A stretch of DNA of 64,000 nt from Bacteroidia bacterium (lineage in GTDB: Bacteria > Bacteroidota > Bacteroidia > J057 > JADKCL01), in contig JACJYV010000004.1 of the NCBI GenBank assembly GCA_020635905.1, positions 1 to 64,000 on the forward strand. The letters are read 5' to 3'. The translations under genes and the position numbers were made by a program. The notes beneath the pieces were generated by a model, which worked only from the letters and a program-made list of their open reading frames with translations, did no database searches and was not told the DNA's origin. Shown one piece after another: positions 42,289 to 52,900 of this stretch (position 1 is the first letter of the stretch; each line of letters begins with the position of its first letter).

Positions 42289-43623
42289 TTACCCTTTCAT
42301 AAAAGGCAGATTCTTCATACTCATGCCTTTATTCGAGAGTTTATTCATGGTTTTCATCATCTTGCGCATTTCGCCAAATTGCTTGAGCAGTTGGTTTACC
42401 TCCTGAATGGAAGTACCTGAACCGTCGGCGATGCGCTTGCGGCGTGAGCCGTTGATGATGGCCGGGTCGCCCCGCTCCATTTTGGTCATAGAAAGGATAA
42501 TGGCTTCAATGCGTTTGAAATCAGCTTCATCCACATCCACATCCTTGATTTGCTTGCCCAGACCTGGAACCATGCCGAGCAGATCTTTCAGGCTGCCCAT
42601 TTTGCGGATGGTTTCCAATTGCTTGAGGAAGTCGTTGAAATCGAATTGATTCTTGCGGATTTTGCGTTGCAGACGTTCAGCTTCTTCCTGGTCGAATTGC
42701 TCCTGAGCCTTTTCCACCAGGGTAACCACGTCGCCCATGCCCAAAATACGGGAAGCCATCCTGTCGGGGTGAAAGTACTCGATCGCATCCATTTTCTCGC
42801 CAGAGGAAATGAATTTGATGGGTTTTTCGACCACGGTACGAATGGAAATGGCCGCACCACCGCGGGTATCACCGTCGAGTTTGGTCAGAACCGCGCCCGT
42901 GAAATCGAGGCGGTCGTTGAAGGCTTTGGCCGTATTCACCGCATCCTGACCCGTCATGGCATCCACCACAAACAAAATCTCGTGCGGATTAATGGCTGCT
43001 TTCACATTGGCAATCTCATTCATCATCTCCTCGTCCACCGCGAGGCGGCCGGCCGTATCCACGATGACAACATCTTTGCCTTTTTCCTTGGCCACACGAA
43101 TCGCATTGGAAGCGATCTGCATGGGGTTTTTATTTTCAACTTCCTTATAAAGTTCCACTCCCACCTGATCAGCCAGCACCCCCAACTGATCAATAGCGGC
43201 GGGACGATAAACGTCACAGGCTACCAGCAGGGGATTGCGTCCTTTGCCTTTCAGCAATTTGGCCAGTTTGCCTGAAAAAGTGGTCTTACCAGAACCCTGG
43301 AGACCTGCGATCAGGATCACGGTCGGCGGTTTGCTGGAGAATTCCACATCTTTATACTTGCCGCCCATGAGTTTGGTGAGTTCGTCATAAACGATTTTCA
43401 CCATGAGCTGACCGGGAGAAATGGACACAAGCACATCCTGGCCCAGGGCCTCCTTCTTCACTACGTCAGTAAATTCCTTGGCTACCTTATAGTTAACGTC
43501 GGCATCCACCAGCGCCCTGCGGATTTCCTTGAGGGTTTCGGCAATGTTTATTTCGGTGATTTTGCCGTGGCCTTTGAGGTTTTGAAAGGCTTTATCTATT
43601 CTACCTGAAAGATTCTCAAACAT
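42289..43623 (-). CDS. ffh: Signal recognition particle protein Ffh
   Basis: A 444-residue SRP54 GTPase. N domain of four helices (about 1-90), G domain with P-loop GLQGSGKTT at 107-115, D-T-A-G-R-L, T-K-L-D-G-D (specificity) and the I-S-S-G-E-K closing loop, then a methionine-rich M domain (about 300-444) that binds signal sequences and 4.5S RNA (S-R-R-K-R-I-A-D-G-S-G-T). Acts in co-translational targeting to the inner membrane. The C-terminus ends G-M-S-M-K-N-L-P-F-M-K-G. Divergent from hppA. Confidence 0.97.
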   Translation of the reverse strand: MFENLSGRIDKAFQNLKGHGKITEINIAETLKEIRRALVDADVNYKVAKEFTDVVKKEALGQDVLVSISPGQLMVKIVYDELTKLMGGKYKDVEFSSKPPTVILIAGLQGSGKTTFSGKLAKLLKGKGRNPLLVACDVYRPAAIDQLGVLADQVGVELYKEVENKNPMQIASNAIRVAKEKGKDVVIVDTAGRLAVDEEMMNEIANVKAAINPHEILFVVDAMTGQDAVNTAKAFNDRLDFTGAVLTKLDGDTRGGAAISIRTVVEKPIKFISSGEKMDAIEYFHPDRMASRILGMGDVVTLVEKAQEQFDQEEAERLQRKIRKNQFDFNDFLKQLETIRKMGSLKDLLGMVPGLGKQIKDVDVDEADFKRIEAIILSMTKMERGDPAIINGSRRKRIADGSGTSIQEVNQLLKQFGEMRKMMKTMNKLSNKGMSMKNLPFMKG

Positions 43624-43814
43624 ATCTGTTACTTATTCATCTGAATTGGATGCGCAATTTAAGAAAATGAAAGATTAGAAATAAGAATTTTAGAAAATGG
43701 CCTCAGAGATTGGGATTAAGCCCGGCAAATATTCCAAACAGGGGCAGAGTGGGAGGGAGCAAGCCCTTAAACCCGGCCATTGCAGGCAGGGAGATCAGAA
43801 TTATTGCCGATATA

Positions 43815-43845
43815 TTTGATATGTTAGGGCGAAACTCTATTTTTG
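43815..43845 (+). promoter_or_regulatory. Promoter of the membrane pyrophosphatase gene
   Basis: TTTG at 43815-43818, 19-bp spacer and TATTTTTG at 43838-43845: an exact match to the Bacteroidota promoter, 43 bp before the ATG at 43889. Confidence 0.75.
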
Positions 43846-43888
43846 CACCCGATTTATAATAGAGAGTACAAACGAAAAAGAAAAATTA

Positions 43889-46309
43889 ATGGGAAATCTA
43901 GTTTATCTGATCCCGGTATTTGGAGTGATTGGACTCCTGTTCGTTTTCGTCAAATCTGCCTGGGTAACCAAGCAGGAAGTTGGCGGAGAGCGGATGGCCC
44001 GGATCGCGAAGAACATTGCCGACGGTGCAATGGCATTTTTGAAGGCAGAATATAAAATTCTCGCCATTTTTGTGGCTGGTATTGCAGTTCTGCTTGCCGT
44101 TAAAGGTCACTTCGAAGAAAACTCCAACTTCATGGTTGCGATTTCCTTCGTGGTGGGAGCAGTTTGCTCTGGTCTGGCCGGATATATTGGTATGCGGATT
44201 GCCACCAAAGCCAACGTACGTACCACCCAGGCCGCCAAGACTTCTCTTGGCGCCGCCCTGCAGGTAGCCTTCTCAGGCGGTGCAGTAATGGGTTTGGGTG
44301 TGGTTGGATTGGGCGTTATCGGCCTTGGCACCCTGTTCATCCTCTACAATCAGGTGATTGGAGTGGAGTGGGGCATGCCTCAGGTACTGAACGTAATTTC
44401 TGGTTTCTCCCTTGGAGCTTCCTCTATTGCCCTTTTTGCCCGTGTGGGTGGTGGTATCTACACCAAAGCTGCCGACGTAGGCGCTGACCTCGTGGGTAAA
44501 GTTGAAGCTGGTATCCCTGAAGATCACCCCCTCAACCCGGCTACCATTGCCGATAACGTGGGTGACAACGTGGGTGACGTGGCTGGTATGGGTGCCGACC
44601 TTTTCGAATCTTATGTAGGTTCTATCATTGGAACCATGGTGCTTGGTGGTGGTATCATCAGCGCTGCCGGATATACGGACGATTTCAACGGAATCGCTCC
44701 CGTGCTGCTGCCCCTGGCGCTGGCCGCCCTGGGCATTCTGGTTTCAGTCATTGGTACTTTCATGGTACGGGTGAAAGAAGGTGGAAATCCCCAAACCGCT
44801 CTCAACATTGGCGAATTTGGCTCTTCCTTCATCATGGTGGCTGCCTCTCTGGGACTGATTCTGTGGATGCTGCCCGAAACCATGACCCTCAACGGTGTAA
44901 CTTTTGGTCCCTGGGATGTTTTCTGGGCCACCATTGCAGGTCTGGTTGCAGGTCTGGGTGTGGGTAAAATCACTGAATATTATACTGGAACTGGAACTCC
45001 TCCCGTGAAATCAATCGTAAGCCAGTCTCTGACTGGTTCTGCCACCAACATCATTGCAGGTCTGGGTGTGGGCATGATGTCCACCGCAATTCCGATCATT
45101 CTGATCGCTGCGGCTATCCTGATCTCATACACCTTCGCTGGTCTCTATGGTATTGCCATCGCTGCGGTAGGTATGCTGGCCAATACGGGGATCCAGTTGG
45201 CAGTTGATGCTTACGGTCCTATCTCTGACAACGCAGGTGGTATTGCTGAAATGGCTGAACTGCCCAAAGAAGTACGCAAGCGTACTGACAAACTGGACGC
45301 AGTGGGTAACACCACGGCGGCTATTGGTAAAGGCTTCGCCATTGCTTCTGCTGCCCTGACCGCCCTGGCTCTGTTTGCCGCTTTTATGCAGCAGGCCAAT
45401 ATCTCCTCTATCAACATCGCTGACCCCTTCGTAATGGCTGGTCTGCTGTTGGGTGGTATGCTTCCCTTCGTGTTCTCTGCCCTTGCTATGGGTGCTGTAG
45501 GACGTGCCGCTATGGCCATGATTGAGGAAGTGCGTCGCCAGTTCAAATCTATTCCCGAACTGACCGCTGCTCTGGGCATCATGCGCAAATATGACGGCGA
45601 TCTGAGCCAGGCTACCCCCGAAGACCGCGCTACTTTCGACGCTGCCGATGGCAAAGCTGAATACGAAAAATGTGTTGACATCTCCACGCGGGCTGCCATC
45701 AAAGAAATGGTTCTGCCCGGAGCTCTGGCTGTGGCTGTACCTGTGGCAGTTGGATTTGTGCCCAAACTCCTGGGTTCTGACTACGGACCCCTCATGTTGG
45801 GTGGTTTGCTGGCTGGTGTTACCGTATCTGGTGTACTGATGGCTATTTTCCAGTCCAACGCTGGTGGTGCCTGGGATAATGCCAAGAAAATGTTTGAAGA
45901 AGGCGTGGACATCAAAGGCCAGACTTACTACAAAGGTTCTGATCCCCACAAAGCTGCTGTAGTAGGCGACACCGTGGGCGACCCTTTCAAGGATACCTCC
46001 GGACCTTCACTCAACATTCTGCTGAAACTGATGTCCGTGGTGGCGCTGGTAATTGCTCCTTCCATTGCAGTACCTTCTGCTGCTGGCACCACCATGACCG
46101 AACCCACTCCCAATGAAATTCAGATGCAGGAAACTGGTCTGAACGTTGAAGAGGGTAAAGTTGCAGTGTATGCTGAAGAAGCTTTCGCCACCACTGAAGG
46201 AACGACCGAAAAGGAAGTTCTGGCGGTAGAATTTGAAGGCAACGAAAACGGAACTGAGGTTCCTGCCGGCACCAACCGCAGCAATTTTGAGCAAAGTTCA
46301 AAGGAATAA
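43889..46309 (+). CDS. hppA: Membrane-bound pyrophosphatase, K+-dependent type (H+ or Na+ pump)
   Basis: An 806-residue polytopic protein that couples PPi hydrolysis to ion transport. The PPi-binding motif is K-A-A-D-V-G-A-D-L-V-G-K-V-E, followed by D-N-V-G-D-N-V-G-D-V-A-G-M-G-A-D-L-F-E. In G-N-T-T-A-A-I-G-K-G the Ala477 and Gly480 pair is that of K+-dependent enzymes (K+-independent ones have Lys and Thr). Whether Na+ or H+ is pumped depends on residues I cannot place with certainty. Beyond the last membrane helix (ending near 733) is an acidic tail of about 70 residues (many Glu/Thr) not found in standard enzymes. Own promoter and terminator. Confidence 0.95.
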   Translation: MGNLVYLIPVFGVIGLLFVFVKSAWVTKQEVGGERMARIAKNIADGAMAFLKAEYKILAIFVAGIAVLLAVKGHFEENSNFMVAISFVVGAVCSGLAGYIGMRIATKANVRTTQAAKTSLGAALQVAFSGGAVMGLGVVGLGVIGLGTLFILYNQVIGVEWGMPQVLNVISGFSLGASSIALFARVGGGIYTKAADVGADLVGKVEAGIPEDHPLNPATIADNVGDNVGDVAGMGADLFESYVGSIIGTMVLGGGIISAAGYTDDFNGIAPVLLPLALAALGILVSVIGTFMVRVKEGGNPQTALNIGEFGSSFIMVAASLGLILWMLPETMTLNGVTFGPWDVFWATIAGLVAGLGVGKITEYYTGTGTPPVKSIVSQSLTGSATNIIAGLGVGMMSTAIPIILIAAAILISYTFAGLYGIAIAAVGMLANTGIQLAVDAYGPISDNAGGIAEMAELPKEVRKRTDKLDAVGNTTAAIGKGFAIASAALTALALFAAFMQQANISSINIADPFVMAGLLLGGMLPFVFSALAMGAVGRAAMAMIEEVRRQFKSIPELTAALGIMRKYDGDLSQATPEDRATFDAADGKAEYEKCVDISTRAAIKEMVLPGALAVAVPVAVGFVPKLLGSDYGPLMLGGLLAGVTVSGVLMAIFQSNAGGAWDNAKKMFEEGVDIKGQTYYKGSDPHKAAVVGDTVGDPFKDTSGPSLNILLKLMSVVALVIAPSIAVPSAAGTTMTEPTPNEIQMQETGLNVEEGKVAVYAEEAFATTEGTTEKEVLAVEFEGNENGTEVPAGTNRSNFEQSSKE

Positions 46310-46326
46310 GGGAGATTCTCCCCCAT

Positions 46327-46362
46327 AAAAAAAGCCCCGGATTCAATTCGGGGCTTTTTTTT
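46327..46362. terminator. Bidirectional terminator between hppA and the TerB-like gene
   Basis: A7-GCCCCG / CGGGGC-T7 stem (46327-46339 and 46349-46361) with a 9-nt loop. Confidence 0.9.
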
Positions 46363-46379
46363 GTCCTGAAATTTTTATT

Positions 46380-46775
46380 TCAGGTCAGTTCCTCAAAGCG
46401 ATCCTCAATCCTTCTCAGCAGCGCCCCTTCAGGCTTGGTAATGCGTCCGTAGGATTTGGCAATCTTGCGCAGGATGTTGAGGCAGGCGTTTCTTACTTTG
46501 GGTGAAATTTTGATCTGGTGATTACTCAGGAAAAAGAGGAAAGAATTAATGGCATTTTCCACAGAATCATTGACTTCTTCTTCCATTTCAAAAGAAAAAA
46601 GCACATAAAAAGCCAGGTCCGTGCCGTATTCGTCAGATTGTTTTTCCAACGGAGCCAATTCCTCTCTGACCATGGTAAACATGACGGACTTTTCATTGGG
46701 CTGAATTTCTCCGTCAGCCATGGCCATTGCGTAGAGAACCTTTCCAAACTCTTTATAAAATTCTTTGTTGACCAT
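46380..46775 (-). CDS. TerB-like helical protein
   Basis: A 131-residue all-helical cytosolic protein. The first helix pair (F-G-K-V-L-Y-A-M-A-M-A-D-G-E-I-Q-P-N-E) matches the TerB/TerB-like start, where a D-G-x-I-x-x-x-E loop binds metal. The remaining helices (about 55-130) are less similar. TerB proteins are linked with tellurite and stress response or with cytoplasmic scaffolding; no ter genes are nearby. Monocistronic, sharing a terminator with hppA. Confidence 0.65.
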   Translation of the reverse strand: MVNKEFYKEFGKVLYAMAMADGEIQPNEKSVMFTMVREELAPLEKQSDEYGTDLAFYVLFSFEMEEEVNDSVENAINSFLFFLSNHQIKISPKVRNACLNILRKIAKSYGRITKPEGALLRRIEDRFEELT

Positions 46776-47402
46776 TGTTCAATTTGTTTGTAGTGAAAGT
46801 TGAAATTAAACCTTTTCAGGGTTCGAGAAAAATTGAAATTACTTTTCTCCTGATTTTTGACCACCCCTTTCAATTCACATAAGCGTCAACTTAGTGGAAA
46901 AAGGGGTAAAATGGTCAATATCGCAGAGTTCTTTGCGTGACCCCTGAATCCTTTAGTTGACGAATATGCCATTCAATCCGGGGCAGGGAGTACCGTTATT
47001 TAAAGTTAAGGAAATTTTCTCACTGAGTTTCTCAGTTAAGAATCATTTCATCTGTAAATGACTCCTGATGCGAAGCAATAATTGCCAGAACAGAAATTTA
47101 TTGTGCTCAATTCAAACATAAATCTTTCAATTTTTACACACCTTTAGCACATAAAAAGGGTGTCAGAATTGAATTTCACTTACATTCTGACCGCCCTGCC
47201 CAATTCCAAATCCCGATTGAACGGGAAAAAGCGGGCATATCCTTACATAACGATATTCTGAACCCCGAAAATCCGTGGTCTCAACTGTGGCATAATTCGT
47301 ATATTCATTGATGAAAGCCAAAATTCAAGGACTTTTTGTTCCGGCAGCCAAGGCAATCAGGCAACACCAACGGTGAATGAGTATGTGATCCAATTGCAAC
47401 CT
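46776..47402. other. Divergent intergenic region with a nested hairpin
   Basis: 627 bp without a supportable gene. At 46884-46962 a nested fold is possible: outer CGTCAACT/AGTTGACG (46884-46891 with 46955-46962), middle GGTCA/TGACC (46913-46917 with 46938-46942) and inner CGCA/TGCG (46922-46925 with 46934-46937). There is no T-tract. The rest is AT-rich leader DNA for the genes on either side; I see no convincing -33/-7 pair. Confidence 0.4.
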
Positions 47403-49871
47403 ATGCGATTTATTACCCAGATTTTTTTACTTCTTGTATTGCTCCTGATCGGCCAGATTAACCTTGCCCACGCCCAGATTAATGTCATTGATTCCGGGTT
47501 TACTGTGGATACGGTCATTACAGGGATCACGGATCCCACCGAGCTGACGGTTCGTACAGACAGTTTTCAGCTTTTCTGGACCCGTCTTTACAAGTACACA
47601 GGCTACCTTTACACCCTCGATTCCAATTACAATCAGGTCAATATCACCACAGATTTCACCCCTGACTACTGCGGATGTAATTACCCTTATGGTTTTACGG
47701 ATATCCAGTACACCAGGGGCAAGGTTTACACCATGAATAATTATGGAAACCTGACCCAAATCGACGTCAAAACCGCCTACGATACGGTGTTGCACACCTA
47801 TAATTTCTTTTCCATTGAGGCTGGCATGGACGTAAAGAATGATTCTCTTCTTTACTTCACTGACGGCACGGGCCTGGCCCGTGAAATGTGGGAATACAAC
47901 CTCAACACCCACCAGACCAAAATGGTCATGCCCAACCTCCCTTCCCGTACCACCGGGCTGGAGTACGATCCGGTCAATGACCTCATTTTCTTCATCGACC
48001 ACGAGTTTGGCCGCATGTACAAAGCTGACCTCAAATTGGGGACTTACACCCAGTTGAATGCCCTTAACGGCGCAGGCAACCTGGCCGTTGATCCTCAGGG
48101 CAAATATCTCTATTCCCGCCACGACAACTGGATTCTCAAAAATGACATCCAGACCGGGCAGTTTTCCGTTTTTACCCTCGGAATTTCCATGGGAAAATAT
48201 CAGGATATTGAATTCGGCCCTTCGAGAAGCGGAAATGGCATCAGCCTGTACGCCATCAGCGGCAATACCATCATTGAGATTTCCGGATTTTCCGGCTGCC
48301 TGAATCCGGATCCAACCTACCAGGACAATTCATCCATCATCGACGAAGGATGCCCGGGCGCCATCAATGGCTCAGTTGCCCTGAATCCGGCTGGCCCGGT
48401 CGGCCCGTTTACCTATTCCTGGTCCAATGGAGATTCGACCCAGGCCATTACCAACGTAAAATCGGGTACCTATGATGTGGTGGTTCGTGATGAGAATAAA
48501 TGCCCCTATTTTGCCTCCTACGATGTGAAAACCAGCGCCTCGCCCGTGGTGACGCTGGGCCAGGATACCCTGATTTGCGAAGGAGAGAGTTTGGTGGTTT
48601 CGCCTGCGGAAACCTTTGCCACCTTTCTCTGGAACGACAGTTCGACCTCCTCCTCTATCGTGGTGGACAGTGGTGGAACTTATTGGGTAACTGCCTCAGA
48701 TACTGCGGGTTGTACAGGATATGATACAATCGTGGTGGTTCAGAATCCGCCCATCTGGCTGGATTTGGGCAACGACACCATCCTGTGCTATGGCGATGTG
48801 CTGACCCGCTCCGCGCCTCCCGGGTTCAGTTCCTACCTTTGGTCCACGGGAAATACCCAGAACAGCCAGCAAATAACCCAGGCGGGAAATTATGCTGTTC
48901 AGGTTTGGGACCAGGCAGGTTGCAATGAAGCGGATACCGTGCAGGTTGATTATCTGAATCAACTGGCCAATCCCAATATCAGCAGCGTGGGGCCGGCCAC
49001 CCTTTGCATCAATGACACCCTCGACCTGCTTTCAGATCCTGGTTTTGTGAGCTATCTGTGGTCCACAGGCGATGTTTCTCAAAATTCTCAGACCACTTCA
49101 GGTGGTCAGATTTCCCTCATGGTTACCGACACCAACGGCTGTACCCGTACGGAGTACCTGCAGGTGAATTATCTCCCTTACCCAGATCCCAACCCCGTGA
49201 TCATGCCCATGGGCGATGTGGATATTTGCCAGGGTACCAGCATCATCCTTGATCCGGGCAGCGGCTATGTGGCCTACGAGTGGAATTCGGGACAAGTGAC
49301 CCAAACTATTTCCGTGAGCAATTCAGGCGCTTATCAGGTGCTGGCTTATAACGGATTTGGATGCTCAGAATATTCCAATGTGGTGAATGTCAACGTCCTC
49401 ACCGTGCCCAGCCCTGTCATTACCATCAATGGAAATCAACTGACGTCTTCACCTGGCGCTTTTTATCAGTGGAGTTTTGGTGGAAACCCCATTCCTGGTG
49501 CCATTTTACCCAATCTGACCGCAACTCAGTCTGGCTTGTATGCCGTGGCAGTGACCGATACCAACGGATGCAGGGCCGAATCAGACACGCTGGTGACCCT
49601 CGTTTCCAAAGACGGAGAGGTGTTGGAGAATGTGATTGCCATTTACCCCAATCCAGCCAGGGATTTCGTTTCAGTGGAATTATCCATCCAAAACTCTGGC
49701 CCTGTTTCCTTTGAAATAGACGACTTGCTGGGCCGCAGGGTGGAGCAGGGGATGCTGGATTCATTTTCCAGAAAGCAATTGCTGAATGTCTCTGGCCTGA
49801 ATCGCGGGCTATATCTGATCAAAGTATTCGCCAATGGAAAGGAATATTCAGGGCGGATCATCCTTGAATAA
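47403..49871 (+). CDS. T9SS type A secreted protein: beta-propeller, SprB-like and Ig-like repeats
   Basis: An 822-residue secreted protein. The ATG at 47403 is preferred to that at 47373 since it starts the signal peptide directly (MRFITQIFLLLVLLLIG, cleaved near H-A-Q). Residues about 30-300 form a propeller-like region (repeats such as G-L-E-Y-D-P-V-N-D-L-I-F-F-I and L-A-V-D-P-Q-G-K-Y-L-Y). Then comes a SprB-type repeat (C-P-G-A-I-N-G-S, Y-S-W-S-N-G-D-S-T), followed by four or five Ig-like repeats with C-x-G-x-x-L and Y-L-W-S-T-G motifs. The last 80 residues are a T9SS type A sorting domain (Y-P-N-P-A-R-D, G-L-Y-L-I-K-V-F). Role: probably adhesion or a surface enzyme without visible catalytic site. 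Confidence 0.85.
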   Translation: MRFITQIFLLLVLLLIGQINLAHAQINVIDSGFTVDTVITGITDPTELTVRTDSFQLFWTRLYKYTGYLYTLDSNYNQVNITTDFTPDYCGCNYPYGFTDIQYTRGKVYTMNNYGNLTQIDVKTAYDTVLHTYNFFSIEAGMDVKNDSLLYFTDGTGLAREMWEYNLNTHQTKMVMPNLPSRTTGLEYDPVNDLIFFIDHEFGRMYKADLKLGTYTQLNALNGAGNLAVDPQGKYLYSRHDNWILKNDIQTGQFSVFTLGISMGKYQDIEFGPSRSGNGISLYAISGNTIIEISGFSGCLNPDPTYQDNSSIIDEGCPGAINGSVALNPAGPVGPFTYSWSNGDSTQAITNVKSGTYDVVVRDENKCPYFASYDVKTSASPVVTLGQDTLICEGESLVVSPAETFATFLWNDSSTSSSIVVDSGGTYWVTASDTAGCTGYDTIVVVQNPPIWLDLGNDTILCYGDVLTRSAPPGFSSYLWSTGNTQNSQQITQAGNYAVQVWDQAGCNEADTVQVDYLNQLANPNISSVGPATLCINDTLDLLSDPGFVSYLWSTGDVSQNSQTTSGGQISLMVTDTNGCTRTEYLQVNYLPYPDPNPVIMPMGDVDICQGTSIILDPGSGYVAYEWNSGQVTQTISVSNSGAYQVLAYNGFGCSEYSNVVNVNVLTVPSPVITINGNQLTSSPGAFYQWSFGGNPIPGAILPNLTATQSGLYAVAVTDTNGCRAESDTLVTLVSKDGEVLENVIAIYPNPARDFVSVELSIQNSGPVSFEIDDLLGRRVEQGMLDSFSRKQLLNVSGLNRGLYLIKVFANGKEYSGRIILE

Positions 49872-49952
49872 AAGCCCTTCCTGTGGGTGAATTGTTGAAA
49901 AAAAGCAAATTCCCTTATTCAAATGAGGGTAGTATTTTTCTAAATTCGCTCC

Positions 49953-52900
49953 ATGAAATTTATAAGAATCTTTTTTTCCGCTTTGCTCGTCTTGTTTTTT
50001 ACCTCCCTTAACCAAAAAATATTCTCCCAAACTGGCTCAGTTACCTCTTTCAGCAAGGTATCTGTGACCTCTGGATCATTGGGGAATTTGTTAGGAAATA
50101 ATTATTACTTCGGCGTTTCGCTGGAAGATTTGGGCGATTTTGACAATGACGGAGTGCGCGACCTGGCCGTGGGCGCAATTGGGTACGGAGGCAAAGGCGC
50201 AGTGCTGATTTGTCTGATGAATTCCAATGGCACGGTCAAATCTCATAACGTAATCACGGAAGGCCAAAGCGGATTTACCGCCACCCTCACTGCAGGAGAA
50301 CGCTTTGGTTTTGATATCGCCAATATTGGAGACCTTGACAATGACGGGGTTACGGATTTGGTGGTGAGTCAGGAAAGTAATTCTGATGCCAATTTCAATG
50401 AGGGGGCCGTTTATGTAATCTTCCTTAATTCAAACGGTACGGTAAAAAATTACCATAAAATCACCTCCCTTACTGAGGTCAGTCTGGCGCCCGTGCTCGA
50501 CGGAAATGACCGTTTTGGCGAAGGCGTAACTGCGCTGGGCGACCTGGACGGCGACGGAAACGAGGATGTGGCCGTGAGTGCCCAACTCGACGATGATGGT
50601 GGAAACGGGCGTGGAGCTGCCTATGTGCTCTTTCTGAACAGCAACGGCACCCTGAAATCCTTCCAGAAAATCAGCGACACTGCAGGCAACTTCACCGGGA
50701 TTTTGGACAATCTGGACAATTTTGGAGCTTCCATTGAAAGTATTGGTGATTTTGACGGTGACGGCAAAACAGATATTGCAGTTGGAGCGGTGGGAGATGC
50801 GGACGGTGGATCCCTGGCGGGTGCCATCTGGCTTTTGTATCTCAATTCCAATGGAACGGTCAAAGGTTGGAATAAAATCAGCGCCACCGTAGGTGGCATG
50901 AGTTCTGGCCCCTTTTCCAACAGTTATTTTGGCTATTCCATTGCCAATCTGGGCGACATTGACGGCGACGCCGTCACGGATATTGCCGTTGGCGCTATCA
51001 ACGAACTTTCCCAGCGAGGCGCCATGTACACCATTCGCATGAATCCAAATGGAACGGTGAAATCCAGCCTGCGGGTTACCAGCGGCTTCAACATGCCACT
51101 GACTCTTGATCTTCAGGATTGGTTTGGCTCTGGCATGGTCGGGGTGGGTGACGTAACTGGCGACGGCAAACGCGACATTGTGGTGGCAGCCCAAAACGAC
51201 GACGATGGCAGCTCGAATGCAGGCGCCTTCTACATCCTGGCTCTGGACGGGACAGTTTTTGTAAGCTGCACCGCGAACGCCTCCTTCACCGCCTCGGCAG
51301 ATACAGTTTGCATTGGAACCACGGTCAATTTTACCAACACCTCAACCGGTGCCACAGGCTACGTCTGGCGCGAAAACGGGACCGCTTTCGCCACCACCAC
51401 CAATTCCAGCCGTACATTTTCCACTCCCGGCACCTATACCATCCGCCTCACTGCCGACGATGGACTTTCCTGTGTGGATTCCACGGAATTTGAGTTGGTT
51501 GTGGTTGGACCTCCTTCCTCTGTTATTACCCCGGCTTCCTCCACCAACCTTTGCATTGGCGATTCGGTCAATCTGGTGGGCTCAGGAGGAGGCGCATATC
51601 AATGGTTTTTGAACGGGATTGCCATTCCCGCTGCTACCAACAGTTCTCTTTACGCCTCCGTGGCGGGGACTTATTCCCTTGAAGTAACCCAGTATGCCTG
51701 CAGTGATACCGACTCTGTGGTGGTCAATATCGGGGTGCAGGACGTCATGTGGACCGATTTTGTGAATACTTCTGCCTCTGGCGACACCCTGTTTGAAACT
51801 ACTGGCTCAAATGGCTGGGGCAATAAAGGCGCGGCCTCTGTACAGGTGCTTCAACCCGGTCAGGATGGAGGAGTGAGCCACCTGGTTCATGAAAATAAGG
51901 GCATTTACTACGTGGGATTGTCCTACCTGAATACAGATGCCAGCCAGTTGAGCATCGACCATGCCTTCTATGTCAATAAGAGCCAACTTGTGGTGCGGGA
52001 AGCCATCGGCACCAATCTGGTGGTGGGCTCAGTCACCCCGGGTGACAGTCTGGTCATTGTGAGGGTGGGCTCCAACCTTACCTGGTTGAAAAACGGAACG
52101 CCAGTCTATACCCGGGTGGTGAACAGCCAGGTTTCCATGGTGGCGGATGTGGCTTTATTCAAGAAAAACTCCTACCTCACAAATGTATGGGTAACCTTTT
52201 GCAGCACCATCCTGCCTTTGACTGCTCAGGCCAATGTGATGCACAACCTCTGCGCCAATTCCCCTTCGGGTATGATTTCCCTGAATCCAAATGGCGGAAT
52301 TCCCCCATATTCCTACCTCTGGTCCAACGGGGATACCACTTCCTCTACAGACAGCCTGGATGCTGGAAGCTATTCCGTCACCATCTACGATGCCAACGGC
52401 GGCTCCCTGGCCCTCAATTATGAAATCTTCAACCGCATTTCCTGGGTTGATCAGGTCAATACCTCTTCCTCAACAGATACTTTGGTTCGCACTTTGGGCG
52501 GCAATTCCTGGGGAAACAGCGGGGCCCGCTCGCTGGAAGTAATGCAGCCCAATGCCAGTGGCTCTTTCATCCATGTGGTGCACGAGGTCAATAAATTTTA
52601 TTACATCGGGCTCAGCGATTCGGACCCGGACGCCGGGCAGACCAGCATTGGCTGGGCTTTTTATAATGCCAAAGGCACCCTGCGCATCCGCGAAGCGGGC
52701 TCGGGATACTTTGCCGTGCACGGTACGGTGAGTGAGGGCGATACCCTGAAAATTGAAAGATCAGGTTCCACCCTGTATTACTACAAAAACGCCTCTCTGC
52801 TGCGCTCTGCCTCCATTCAGGCCTCTTTGCCCCTGTTTGTAGATGCATCCATCTACAACGATGGGGTTACCCTCTACGACAACTTCTGTACCTTTTGCTC

